Assembly (NCBI GenBank): GCA_949987565.1
Contig: OX465107.1
Coordinates: forward strand, 16,300,622-16,364,621
Reading direction: 5' to 3'
Length of the DNA stretch: 64,000 bases
Source of the DNA: Luidia sarsii
Taxonomy: Eukaryota > Echinodermata > Asteroidea > Paxillosida > Luidiidae
Part shown: in pieces, positions 1 through 12,578 of the stretch
How the letters are laid out: every line of letters starts with the position of its first letter
Numbering within the stretch: position 1 is the first letter of the stretch
Program-made: the position numbers and the translations under genes
Notes under the pieces: model-generated
Database searches by the model: none
What the model saw: only the letters and a program-made list of their open reading frames with translations
What the model was told of the DNA's origin: nothing

Positions 1-17
1 GAGGAGAGATAGAGAGA

Positions 18-55
<38 letters not shown>

Positions 56-350
56 AGGGAGGGAGAGAGAGACAGGAGAGAGGAGAGAGGAGAGAGGAGA
101 GAGAGGAGAGAGAGACAGACATATAGATAGACATACAGACACTGAACAGAGAGAGACAGAAGACAGAGAGTGAGAGACAGAGACAGAGACGAAGACAGAG
201 ACGGAGACAAAGACAGAGACATACAAAGACAGAGACAGAGAGATGGGGGCAGAGAGATAGAGACGGAGACAGAGACAAAGACTGTGACAGAGAGATACAG
301 AGACAGAGGCAGTGAGACAGAGACAGAGACATAGACAGATAGAGAGAGAA
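1..350. repeat. GA-rich simple repeat at window edge
   Basis: An almost pure purine stretch made of (GA)n, (GGGA)n and (GACA)n words fades into unique sequence near 350. It is cut by the window start. Any open frames in it are artefacts of the repeat. Confidence 0.95.
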
Positions 351-1780
351 TAAAAACAGGCCTGGCTGGAGCATAGCTCGAGCAAGGTGGGGTAGGGGTG
401 GGGGGGGGGGGTACACAGCTCTATAGCCTGAATGACTGGGTGATTATCATGTGCAAATGGGCAAGACAAAAGGGGCTGGAAAGGCAAATAAGGGCCCAGC
501 ATTCAGAGGGATCAAAGCCTGCCTTCCCACAATGCACACACATACACACACCACCACCACCACCAATGCCAGGCCATGGCAGATTATGCTAAGCTGTGGT
601 AGGCAGAAAAACACAAACCCTGAGAATAACAGTTTCTTGCCAGGTCCAGCCTGTTTGGATTGGACAGGGAAGTCTGTGAGCTGCTTTTCAAACACAGGGG
701 CCTGCCTCTGCTCAATAGCAAATCTTCTGGGCCCTGTTTGGACTGGGCTTTGTGTGTGTGTGTGCGTGTGCATACAACACATGGAGATGGTGGTTACTTA
801 ACTGATTCCGAGTCCAGTATATTATGAAATGTCCTCTCAACAAACTGGGCGACCCCCTTTTCATCCCGAAAGAAAGGAGTGCAGTTCAGGTTTACCAATC
901 CGAAACTGTAATTTAACCATCATCCCTGATTAATACCGAGGCGAGCCCATTCCATACCAACCATGGATTTGGGTCAATGGTCTTTTTGACACAAACAACC
1001 AAGCAAGTTTTGTGGGAAGTTCACTGGACTCAAGCAGATCTGGCTAGTCTTTGAACGGAAAGTAATATTTACGAATTTGGTGCTAACACACTTGCTGACT
1101 GGAATGATATGAAGTATAGAAATCAGAATAGTCAGAGAGCTTTATGTCTATATCCATTAATCATCCTTCTTATCTCAGAGACAAAAGGTTTCAAAATTTA
1201 GGAGGTACATGTACATATGTATTTTAAAATGACTGCAGAAATAGGGCCTTTTGGAAGTTACAGGATAATCTGAATACATGTATACCAACCTAACAATGGG
1301 AAATTCCGCGCAGGACAGATTAGAAAAAAATCAAGTCTATTCTGAAATGTGCAATAAGCAATATGCTATGCACATGTTTCAACGCATCAATCATTACATG
1401 TGTGGAATCACATAGGCTGGACAAACAAATCGGTCAAATTTCAAGTCAAGTCTCGTGGTCTGTTCAAATCCTTGGTAGACATGTGGCTGAGACTATGAGA
1501 GGAGCAGCTCATTAGGGACCTCTTCACAGGCACAAAGTACAAGGCTTCCCCTGATATAAAAGAACTCCAGCAAAGCTGGAGTACTCTGTGTGCAAACACA
1601 CCACTCACTCAGCACAATAAATGAGCCCTTATCTGTCCAGTACAAAAAAAGTGCAATTGATGTTAACAACGTTGTTTTAACAATCAGCCAACCATATGAG
1701 GGCAAAGCTTTGCTCCAAAGGGCAAGCTGAACAAACTGGCTAAAAGTAAAACCTCATGTTGTCACATTGTAGGGTCAAGT
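351..1780. other. Unique noncoding DNA
   Basis: AT-rich single-copy sequence with a short run of G at about 400, (CA)n and (CCA)n words near 535-565, and a (GT)n run near 750. I see no codon-like frame, splice-bounded exon or RNA gene. Confidence 0.6.
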
Positions 1781-2036
1781 AAAGCCCCGTCCACACTGGA
1801 CTTTTTGGGAGGGAACTATTAAACTAACATAACAGCAAAATGGGTAACTTGACCATTTTAAAGTCTAGTGCGGACAGCCCAGGAAGTTTTCCTCCTAGGT
1901 AACTTACAGGCTCCAATGGGTATGCAATGGGTAAGTTTGTCGCAATGACTCGGTTAAATTGACCTGGTCAGTTTAACCAAATCGAAAAGTCTAAAGCGGA
2001 TGCAAATTTTTTATGCATTTGCATGTAGTCAGTCGG
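1781..2036. repeat. Dispersed repeat, copy 1 (partner at 49998-50342)
   Basis: This stretch shares long blocks with 49998-50342, including ttgaccattttaaa, ggacagcc, ggaagttttcctcctaggta and ggtcagtttaacc followed by tcgaaaagtc. Its left edge (aaagccccgtccacactgga) resembles the reverse complement of the right edge of the other copy (aagccgtgttcgcacttgac), as expected if the family has terminal inverted repeats. No protein is encoded, so it is probably a non-autonomous DNA transposon or a fragment of one. Confidence 0.7.
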
Positions 2037-4617
2037 GGGGGGGGGGGGTCCATGCTTGTCTACTCACTGCAGGGACTGCATAGCCTTGCTGAAAACTTAC
2101 TGTTTCTCAATGTATTATGGAACTCTTGGACTGGCCAATTTCACAGAGAGACGTTTTGTGCGATGACATCATCCACTGAACAGTCAATAGTTATTTTGCT
2201 TTCAAAGAGGCCCCATTGTGAAACGCTCCCTCTTCCAGATAATAGTAATTAGAAGGAAGACACAGAACTTTGAAGGAAGGGCAAGATGAAAACAAAAATC
2301 AGTACTGTAAGAGTGAGAGGAAAAACATTGATCTCAGTTTGATGTAGAAATTCATGCAAAGGGGATTTTGTGTATCCCATGTCCTGCACAGTGTGCCCTG
2401 TGAATGATGTCCAACATGGCCAGCGAGTCTGTCTCTGCTGTTGAGAGATCCAATGCCAGCAAGTGTTGAATTAGAGGGAAAATCCCAATCTCTCTGTCTC
2501 TCTTATTTAATGGCCCTCTGGGGCACCCATAACACAACCAGAAAGAGGGAAAAGCATGGGAGAAAATCCTCACCATTATACTAGGGAAGCTGTGCTGCTA
2601 CTTGTCTGTCAAAACACATCCATTGTGGGGGCTCCAGGGGCAAGTTCTGCCAATGACCTCCGGGGGTGGAGGATATGAAAACAATAACAAGTGAGGAAAC
2701 AGGAGGGCTACAGCTACAGGATCAGGACAGGGCCTGGGCGAGAGCAAGGAGGGGGGAGGAAGAAGGATCAGGGCAGAGGTTGAAGGTGCCCTCAACTAAT
2801 TGGCAAAAGTGGTTGGGGGTTGGGGGGCGGGGGGGGGGGGGGGGGTTGGAGGCACTACTGGTTATAGTAATAGTCCAGGTCTTGGCAGAACTGGGCCACC
2901 TGAGTATAGGTCGACTTCTTCCAAGGCCTGGTTTGCACATCACACACACACACACTAGGCACACTAAACAGAGCAGAGCCTACAAAGTACAATGGCCAGT
3001 GGGTGGTGGCCTGCCTAACAGCATTTCTATAGCACCAAGGCCAGTCAGACGCTGAGCTATGCCCCAAATGCTTTTAGAACTATAGTGTTAAAACGGCTAA
3101 TATACATTTTCTTTGTCACTCTAAATGCCAAAGTGTGGAAATCTCTCTGATTCGGGTCTAATAGTAATCCCTTGGCAGACTGCATGTACTACTACTACTA
3201 GGTGCCACCCAACAACTTTTTTTGGGGGGGGGGATATTTCCTTCAGCTATGGTTAAGTGTGAAATACATGACATGGTGTATACAACCTACATCAGGGTTC
3301 TCACTTTTCATTCTAAGTTAGCACAATGCTCATTGAAATAAACTTTGACCTGAACCTGTACTAGAAGTTCCCAGATAAAGTACTGGTGGTCTACACGATG
3401 ATGTATCAAGAGTCTACTACAGTTGAAGTTATTGCATTCGCAATCATAGCAATGATTGTTGATAGAAACTTGTGATAATTTGTCCCAGAAGGTCTCAGTG
3501 AGATTTTCCACTCAGAAAAACCCCCGATATTGACGATGTGATGTCTAAAAATAGTAAAATCGCATGGTGAATGTTTTTGCATCTAACTTTAGTCGTGTTT
3601 ACAGTTTTGCACTATTATGGGGCATAATGAAAGGGGGAGTTGCATAAACCGCTCTTTCAAAAGTCAGCCATTATCTTATTTTTATTTTCTGATTTCAACA
3701 ACCCCTGAAGTGAAGAAAAATATGAAATCATCCGACCGTCACGAGTAGAGACCTGGGGATAAAAATCGAGACAGATCTCTCACTGTATAGCCCTTCACAC
3801 CAAACCAAGCAAATGAGATCAATCATGTTCAAGTTTGTTTACGTGCGGTGATCCAGAAAGTTGCACTGTGGGCATGGTGGGGCCTGCAAGGTTTCAATGA
3901 ACCTGCTTTGCACCATACCTCCTTGCACGTGCATTTTTCCAAAAAAAAATTCGGCAACAATTTTTCAGGTTTGACGGGTTATTACAATGGACTCGGGGGA
4001 AGTTGTCTCGCTTCCTTGCACTTACAGAGCAAAGGGTTTCATTCTCTCTCCGCTCTCTCGGATTTGTGAACACGTTTTGAATAAATGTTTGAACATGTTT
4101 TGAATCCGTAGATACGTGTGGACTACAGTACTCGGGCACGGCGTGGGAATGGGAAACATACTGGCAAAGGAAACAAGCACATACCGGTACATGTACAATA
4201 TGAATGGATCAGAGCCATGGGTAGGTCAGACTGACTTTTTGTCAACGGGTGTTGGAAGAACACCCTGTATGCATACAGATGTATACACCCTTGTACAATG
4301 CGTGCGCGGCAATTTTCATAGTCTCCAGCGAATTGCAGAAAACACTGACAAACTATAGGCTTGCAAGCAACCATCATTATCATGCGTCTACTCTAGAGTG
4401 TAGCTCATCAATCATTCATATCGCCTTCGTTGCATGCACTTTACATAACTTGCCATGATACAAAAAGTACAGCAATGGTAAAGTGGGAATCATTCCATGT
4501 TAATTTTTGTTCAGGAGTCTAATTCACCAACGTTGGTCCGCAAATCCTGACCTCGAAGCATATTAACAATGAAGCTACATGTAGTAGTGTACGGTTTAGT
4601 GGGTTATAGATCACATT
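2037..4617. other. Noncoding DNA with long G runs
   Basis: Unique AT-rich sequence interrupted by poly-G runs (2036-2047, and 17 G at 2829-2845). The short open frames here are compositional and carry no recognisable domain. Confidence 0.6.
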
Positions 4618-5357
4618 AGGGCCGTTTCCACTACACACAAAAAACCGCGATTATTTGGATCGCTATTTGAATCGCGATCCAAACTCCACTTTTTTTTTGT
4701 GTGACGACACAATAAACGAGATTATTAGTGGGATTTGAATCGCGATTCGGACTCCACTAAGAGTGAGACTTTTTCAAAAAATTGTGATGTGTATGGGAAC
4801 GCTCCGCGCAAATCGCAGCAGTTTTTTTGTCCCACAATGCATTGCGCGCGCACGCCATTTCCTGCCAGCAGCTTACTGCCAGGAAGTGCGGCACAACAGA
4901 GTTTTGTTTACGCTTGTCAGTGTGTGCCGCCATTTTCAATCGGCAATTCCGGCATTTACCAAGCTCACTTTCGTCTAAAATGGCGGTGATTTTATGCTGA
5001 AAGTACCCCCAAAACCGTTGCCTACGTTCTCTCTCTTGTTGATGAAGCCTGCGCTGAATATGCCGATAAATCTTGACAGCAGAATTTGGTCGTCCCATCG
5101 TTGCAACACGCAACTGTCTCTAGCTCTGTTGTCAACAACGCTGTATCGCACAGCACGCGCGCGCGGGAGAGTCAGGTCAACTCAGGGTCAATCTTTCAGG
5201 AAAGCCGCATGCGCAGTGCGACCACACAGCTAACCGCAATCCACTCGGCTCGCAATTATTTGCGACGCGATTTTTTGGCCTGTGTGGACACGAAAAAAAA
5301 AAAAAAGGTTTTAAATCGCGATTCAAATCGCGATTATTCTGTAGTGGAAATGTGCCT
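4618..5357. mobile_element. Terminal-inverted-repeat element rich in atcgcgatt
   Basis: The left end, with tttccactaca, is repeated inverted at the right end as tgtagtggaaa. Inside both ends lie several copies of the palindromic word aatcgcgatt. The ends enclose about 700 bp that are partly GC-rich. A second, shortened copy in the opposite orientation lies at 26939-27215 and shares the ends and the interior word cccacaatgcattgc. On the minus strand 4757-5113 is open for 118 codons, with an Arg/Gln-rich stretch followed by an aromatic patch (RRQRFWGYF). That could be the remnant of a transposase amino end, but I cannot assign a family. Superfamily and target duplication are unresolved. Confidence 0.75.
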
Positions 5358-8300
5358 ATAATGGCTGCAGATTTTCCTCAATGGTTCACAGGCTGGTTTC
5401 ACAAGGACAAACTAAAATTCCCACACATCGGACAGAAATCTTATCACAAGAATACTCATTTTTTATTGAGCTTCACAAAAACTTCTGAATCTTCCAATGA
5501 GAATGCCCACTGGTTGACAATCAAAACAGATCATTTGGTATAACGGAACAAGAGAAATAACATATACATAATGGGATTATCAATCCATAACAACATTTGT
5601 ACAAATGTGGAAAATAAATCATAAATTCTTACTGTATAGCATCTCAACGGAAAAATAACGAAACCCTGCAAGCATCCCTGACAGGGAATTCGTTTTAGGA
5701 AAAAACAGAGAAAAAACTCAACCCGAAACTCAAGGTATATGGTTTAACAAAAATAACTTCAAAACTCAAATCAAATCAGGTAACTTTGCATTCAACTGAA
5801 ACACAATTTGTTGGCTCACTATATCAACTGTAATAGTTGGATTTATCATCCTTAGTCTTAAAAGATGCAAGAGGCAGTTTAACAATATTGACTAACGAAA
5901 TAAATGTCTCGTAACAAAATAAATGTCTTGTAGTGGAAAACCAGAAACAGTTGATTGTGTATGGTGTCAACTCTTAAGGTCAATGCAGATTTCAAGATGA
6001 TTTTTTTTCTAAAAACTCAACCCCCCAAAAACAAGAATAATGCACGCATCGGTCTGATAATTGATAGGATTACTAGACATGGTTAAAAATTACAGATTGC
6101 AAGCATAAATACAAGATAGTTGCTGTTTGAACCCCAACAACAATGGTGTATATTTCTTCTCACGTAATCCTGCACACAAAGCATTTACTACATCGTCATG
6201 TTGTTTTGTTCCACACTTAATTCTGTGCACCTCTGCTGTCCACCAAACACAGGCAACTTCCCTTTGAAAAAAAACCCAAGCCACCAAAACTTGCCCCACA
6301 GTCACAGAGTTCTTGTATCACACATGTACCCCCTTGTACAGTACATATCCTGAACAATAAACCATGTTGAACTTCCCTTTATTTATATTTCAAGACATCC
6401 ACGGTTATCACAAGGACTAATCAAAATGCTGTCTCTACATTATTCATATACTAACCATTCACAATTTGATGCCTTTGTCGACTGAGTCTAGTTCTCACAA
6501 GATAACATGCAGGCTTAAATACTGGTTTCTTTAATATCTACTTTGCGCCTCTTTATATCGTTCTTCTCTCGTTCTTATTTTACAAAGACAGGTGGATTAT
6601 TCTTACAATATGTTACATTATTAACGAAGCACTGGTACGAGTTGAGACAGAATTATTTACAAAAGAACCAAAAATGATGCGACGACACTTGGTGAGATGC
6701 ACACTCACTTGGATCTAGCATCCATCGCATATTTATCAGGTACACTTTCATACAAGAAGAGCATCTCGGTGTTGGCATCCGATCAGAGACCAACCCCACG
6801 TTTTGCGCAAGGATTTCCCGCGCAGAAAACCCTCACCAATTTACAGAAAAAGGCCACGATTCAATTTTGTTGAAAAAAAAAACCGACGTCTGGATCGAGA
6901 CTGTGATCGAGATCATAATTATGCATGTGTCATTTGCGAAATATCTGACACAAGATTGGGAACTGTTTTTTTAACATTAACTGGCACCAGATTTCTGGTT
7001 TAAGATTTGAAATCAAGGGTGTCTAATTACGAACTAATGAAGTAACCTGGACCCCACTCCCAACATAGGAACACTGGGATTTTAAATTGTGAGTGTTTTT
7101 AAAATGGCCGATGAAAATGAATACAGAATCTGAAACAAGGTCTCTACAACAAACAGGCCTCTCGATCAACCACGATTGAGGCTGTTCAGCAACCGTCTTG
7201 GGCATTATTAATTCGTCTTCCCAATTTGCCAGTGAGACTCCAATGCCAATGGTGATTCTTGCCAAATGGTTTAGCAAATCTCTACATTCAAGCCAAATGT
7301 AGAGTGTAGACAAATCGTCGCCTTTTCCAAATTGCAATTTCACTACCTCATTTCTTTTGACATACACCCCTCCATTTGCTGTGCTATCTCTCTCTCTATT
7401 CTATCCTTGGGTGATAACACTCGGCACAGTTTTAGGAAGAGTGCGTACACCTTTTGTCACAAACCACTGCTTCGTCAGATGCAAAGGTTTCAACAATCCA
7501 GTGCAAGCTGTGCAAAGACAGGACCATGCACAAAATGAGCAGCCACATATTATATTATGCAAATGTTCCTGACCACCAATGCTGTGGGATGTTCAGCATG
7601 CCTTCACCATGACTCCAGGACTGCTCCTTATCCAAGGCCTCTGCCACACACTCAACTCAAACCCCAGCAAAAATCTTTTGAGGCATGCCATGACAAATTA
7701 CCAATTTGGCGGGTTGTGACCTTTTCAGTGGCACAATGCTTGGGCAGCCTCTCTTGGTAAAAAAAAGAGCCCACCGCCTGCCAAGACAGCGTGTGAATCA
7801 CTCCACAAACTTGCCTCGGATAAACAAAACCTGACAATGGCCCTGGACCCTCAGACCATGGCCCCTTATTCCTCCATGCTCAGACATGGGATAAATTGTG
7901 AAGTTGTTCCATTGAGAGGGGGGGGGGGGGTAGCATTCAGTGCTTCCTGTGACCTGTGGTATCCCCAAGCCACCACCCCCTGATAAAAAAAGGATTATTT
8001 GAAGTGGTCCAGGGGAATGTCTCTCCATCATGAGTGATCTTCAGAGTCTATCCATGGTCTGTTCAACCCATGGTCCTAGTACAGTCTGGGCTCCCGTTGG
8101 TTTTATGAATTGTACATGTACATGTATTTCCCTTACCCCCCCCCCCCCCCAACACAAGCAAGGGCGTTTGGATAGTGAGCCTGCAGTTTGGGAGTGGGGA
8201 AGCAAGGCTAGGCCTGGTGCATAAATCAATGCTAAAATAATAAATGCCGCTGCAATCTGGACAAAAGGCAGAACAAATAGACCTGGGCTGAGGGGAGAAA

Positions 8301-8853
8301 ACCACACCAACTCATAAACCATCATTCTCAGCAGACAAATTGGTGTGCAAGGGGATTGTGTGGCATGGAGGGGGGGGGGGGAGAGAGTTTGTTCTGAATA
8401 ACCTTCAGAAGGTGACTCTCAGAAAGACTGTACAACAACAAACAAGTTGGGGTAGAGAGAACAAAGATACAGGATTGTCCATACTGACTGAACAGGAAGC
8501 AAAGTGGACAGTCAACTTGAAAAAGAAAACACGAAAACAATGGTTGATTTTTTTTCGGGAAAGAGGCACTATTGATTATTCACTGCGGTTGTTTTCCCAA
8601 AAAACATTTTTTGATTTTTTTTTTATATTCCTGTAGTGTGGGTGGAGCTTCAAATCTTCAACAGAAAATAGATTGAGCAAGGGAAGGGAATGGTTTCAAA
8701 ATTGGAGATCGGTTTTGATTTTTCATTCATTATTTGAGGCACTTGTCCACTGACTAAGGCCCCCCCTCCCCTTCCCCCGAAAAAGCAAAAAAAACCAGCA
8801 AAATGAGGTGATACACCAACAACTTAAAAACCGAGACACTTTCTTTTGGAATA
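5358..8853. other. AT-rich noncoding DNA
   Basis: Long AT-rich unique stretch with poly-G/C runs near 7918-7929 and 8136-8150 (15 C). Several frames reach 60-114 codons, but none shows a domain, biased codon use or convincing splice sites. Nothing here supports a gene. Confidence 0.55.
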
Positions 8854-8866
8854 TTTATTTTTTATT
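8854..8866 (-). promoter_or_regulatory. Possible poly(A) signals, minus strand
   Basis: Two AATAAA hexamers on the minus strand (tttatt at 8854-8859 and 8861-8866 as written). They could end a minus-strand transcript, but AT-rich DNA produces such hexamers by chance and no exon upstream of them is identified. Confidence 0.15.
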
Positions 8867-10039
8867 ATAAAATACTGATTTGATAAATACACAGAGGCAA
8901 CCTTTATACAGCAATGTACATTATCAAACAAATCTTGGCAAAAAGCTTCAGAATGGATCAGTGCAGGCTACAGAATAAAAACACCATGATGTTCCCAGAA
9001 GGTCGATGCCATTTTTCTCTCTCATCTCTCCACCATGGACCTCTATGGGAGTCTAGTCTACATTACGTTTGTAAAATGTACTTTAAAGCTTGAACATCAA
9101 CGCCCTTCCATTTTGGTTAGCTGGCAATTTGTTCTTTGTGAACATCCATGGAGTACTTGACAGATTTTGCCCCCCCCCCCAACCCGTAAGACGAGAGATG
9201 TACAAAACACATTGGCAAAGCAACACCATTGGCATGAATCGTAAGAATCTAGTGAACACTTACTGACGCAGACAATTTGGTTTTGGTTTTCTATGACAAC
9301 TTCAACTTGTCATCATAACTGCTGTGTGATCTTTGTTCATACAGGCACACCTTTTTTTTATGCGGTGCACATTTAAGATTCACCCCGTCAAGGTCTGGAG
9401 ATTTTTTGCCGTTGCACTGTTGCTCCATGCATGACATGGGAATTTGGCCTAGCGACTCAGTCCAAGCCCACTGCGTGGAATTATCTCGTGCTCGACTGAA
9501 CCACTATGCATTATGCATGGCGTGCCTCCCTACCCTCTCCCTCCCCTACATTCACATCACAGTTACACGTACGCGGCATGAATAATCAGACCACATGCCT
9601 ATACGCAGAGCACGGCAGCCAATGTAGCATTGCTGTCAGGCCCCCGTGTACATGTACTCAGCTTGCCAAAAAAACAAACCCAACAATTACCAAGAATAGT
9701 CAACGTTCACATTCACCATTCACGACTGTTCTATACATTATATAATATAGTCAACACACATTTGTTTACTTGTCTAGAATGTGCAGTTTTGGTGCGCACA
9801 AGGCAATTAAATTGTACAACCCTTGCACAGTGCACTGACAACAAGTGCAGAATGTGAAATACACGTATATACAATGATTCAGTTTCTATCTTTTCCTCGT
9901 TTTTTTTTACTTAAGTTCTGTGATAATGATTTCAAATATATAACCCTTTACAGGTTAGGACTGTGACATACGAAGGATACAGGATTGAACATACGTACAA
10001 GTACATTTATCTCATAAAATCTTCAATCTATTAGTTTTG
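8867..10039. other. Noncoding DNA
   Basis: Unique sequence with a C run near 9171-9180 and a few gtacatgtac words. No gene or RNA is recognisable. Confidence 0.6.
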
Positions 10040-10315
10040 TTTAGGTTTGGTTTCAATGGTGAAGATCTTTTTTATTTTAAACATTTTTCTTTTTTTTTCA
10101 ATTTCTTTATACAGTCTGACTCACAAAAGACATTGGGCATTCTTCTGTAGATTTGCAATATGCCAAATTTATTATTCAAATTGTTTTGGGTTTTTTTAGG
10201 TTTGGTTTCAATGGTGCTGATATTTTTGTTTTTATTTTTCAAGTTGTCCATTTTTAAACAGTTTATTCTCACAAAAGACATTTGGGCATTCCTCTGTAGA
10301 TTTGCAATATGCCAA
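10040..10315. repeat. Tandem duplication, unit about 155 bp
   Basis: Two direct copies, 10040-10166 and 10195-10315. Each begins tttaggtttggtttcaatgg and ends with ctgtagatttgcaatatgcc. The middles differ by small insertions and deletions in T-rich runs, so the duplication is not recent. Confidence 0.9.
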
Positions 10316-12517
10316 GTGCATACTGAACACTGAACAGCTAGCTCCACTAAGTCCAATGTATGCCCAAGCCACACCACACAGGCAGACTTTGGAATTTACA
10401 AACACAGAGATCAATTTGGATTCATGCACAGATTAGAGCGATTGTGAGTTTTAAGAGCGCCAAAGTAAACACATTCCTCAGCCAGATATCCTACTGCTGG
10501 GGGTGTACAATGTCTACTGGTAAGCAGGCTTTCTGGACAGGCACAGTATTATACTATTAGTAAGACTTGCTACTGCCAACAAAGGACGAGCTGTGAAAAT
10601 ACATGACGCATTGGATTTGAAAAAAAAAAGTAGCAATCAATGGTGCATGTGGACATCACAGTTGGTGATTTGCAATTGTTATTAGCATTATTGATGGCCT
10701 GAATTATCCGACTCGTTTTCATTAAGTTCAATCCTGAGTGTGTGCAAGAAAATGAACGTATGATCTAACCAACACAAATGACACAATAGACCCCAAGCCA
10801 CCGAGCCATTTCTTCTAATCCAGAAAGGTGTACATTATATCCTTGTTTTTCACAAATTTTCAATACAACATAACAGGGTGAAGAACCTCCATGTTTTAAC
10901 TTCCTTGTATGGGCAGACTGGCAACTTCCCTGGGCCTTGTGAAGAATACTATACCCACAGGGCACCTCTTAATAATCATAACAATATACCCTTACAATTA
11001 TTAACATGGATTTTCTATACAAACTTTTCTTTCCTTAGTAAGAAAACTCTGAGCCTCTGCCAGAAGCCAAAGAACAATGGAGATTTAAGATTGGTCTTTC
11101 TTTTACCGGGAAGTGGAGTATGTCAGCTATTGTCTGGTATTTAGTGCCGTGGCAAGTTCATCTAATGCACGCTGGCATGCTGCAAATACTCCTCACACAA
11201 GTATTTCAGCCCGATTCAAGAGACTGTGTCTTGGCCCGTACACAAGTACTGCTGCGGTTAAGTCTCAGTGCGAGGAAGAATGCACAGAGACAAGCAGACG
11301 CCAGGCTGAGAGGGGGGGTTGAAGGAAAGGCTACTGCGGCCACGCTGCAAGCCCCTTTAAAGAGAATTCCATTGCAGGGAGGCAGCCCCAGAGACCCGCG
11401 AAATTGATCTCCCCACAGAAAATGCAGCAGGAGATTGATGTCAATTTGGGCACAGGTGATGGGGATTTGAAGTTTGAGGAGTTGCAGGCGTGGGACTGCT
11501 GTGGCATCTCTCTCTCTCTCTTCACTCTCCCTGGTATCGCACACCCCCTTGGCTCCTGGCTCTGCAGACAGGCTGGGCCCTAGCACAACCCAGCTCACAG
11601 AAGGTCTTGGGTCTCGGGAGGGCAATGGCCTGCCAGAAAAGGTCAACCCGCACAGTCCTTGCCAATGCCATCTTTTCCAAGTTGCAAACCGAGACGGAGC
11701 CAGAAATGGAAACAGCAGAATTTCACTGCCCTGACATCTGCTTGGGCCCCTTTCTTTGTTTTCAAACCTGGCAACCTGGGCTTTCAAAGCAAAGAGGAAT
11801 TCCATTCCACACCATTTATCAAGGAATTCTTCAGTGAAAAAAGAAGTATGGTAAATTCCCTGATCACTGTGATCAGAGGAAAAGTTGCACACCTCAGATG
11901 CCTGTTTACAAGTCACTTAATAGCAAGTAAAATCTATTTGGATAAATCATGATTTGTTTTTGCTCAAGTACATCAATCATATTTAGTTGAGTGGGTTTCA
12001 ACATTCAAGGATTTGTTTTTTGTTTTTTTGGGGGGGTCTATTGGCAATTCTAGATTTCCTTTTCCAATTTCCATGAAATACAGTGATAACTTGATAAGGC
12101 ATTTATCATTTCAACAATATTTAAGAAAACCGGATGTCTCCATCAACACTTTGCTTGAAGTGACAAAAAAAACATCTGGAAGGTTATCAAGGTTTCAAAA
12201 TTTGAGAATCAACAGACCACTGAAACATACACATTTGTAGGATTGAAAAGAAAAGAAAAAAACAAGAACACAAACTCGGTTACCATAATGTCTGATACCT
12301 GTATTGGCGTGTTCACTGTGAAGCTCATAATTATTTAAACCAACAGCGAATATCATCATCACCGTTTGCCTGGAGCAAACACCCTCTTGCCTGATCAGCA
12401 TATCCCCTTGCGCTCCCAAGCTCTCGCATCCTCCCTGTGTCTGACTAGACCTCAAGGGATGCGCTGAATTTTTTTTTCTTTCCTCGTGGCTAATGGGAGT
12501 GCAGTCAAGTGGCCATT
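10316..12517. other. Noncoding DNA with a GC-richer island
   Basis: Mostly AT-rich, but 11250-11780 is richer in GC and open in several frames on both strands (longest 236 codons, minus strand 11206-11916). That protein has no recognisable domain, and simultaneous openness on both strands points to composition. The island could be a regulatory element. Confidence 0.5.
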
Positions 12518-12578
12518 ACAGAGAGCGAGGCAGGGAGGGAGAGCGAGAGAGAGATGGAGAGAGAGAGAGCGAGAGAGC
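12518..12578. repeat. Short GA-rich tract
   Basis: About 60 bp of (GA)n with GAGC and GGGA interruptions. Confidence 0.9.

Noticed and set aside
11206..11916. A 236-codon minus-strand frame
   Set aside because: No domain or family resemblance, and the other strand is open as well; best explained by base composition.
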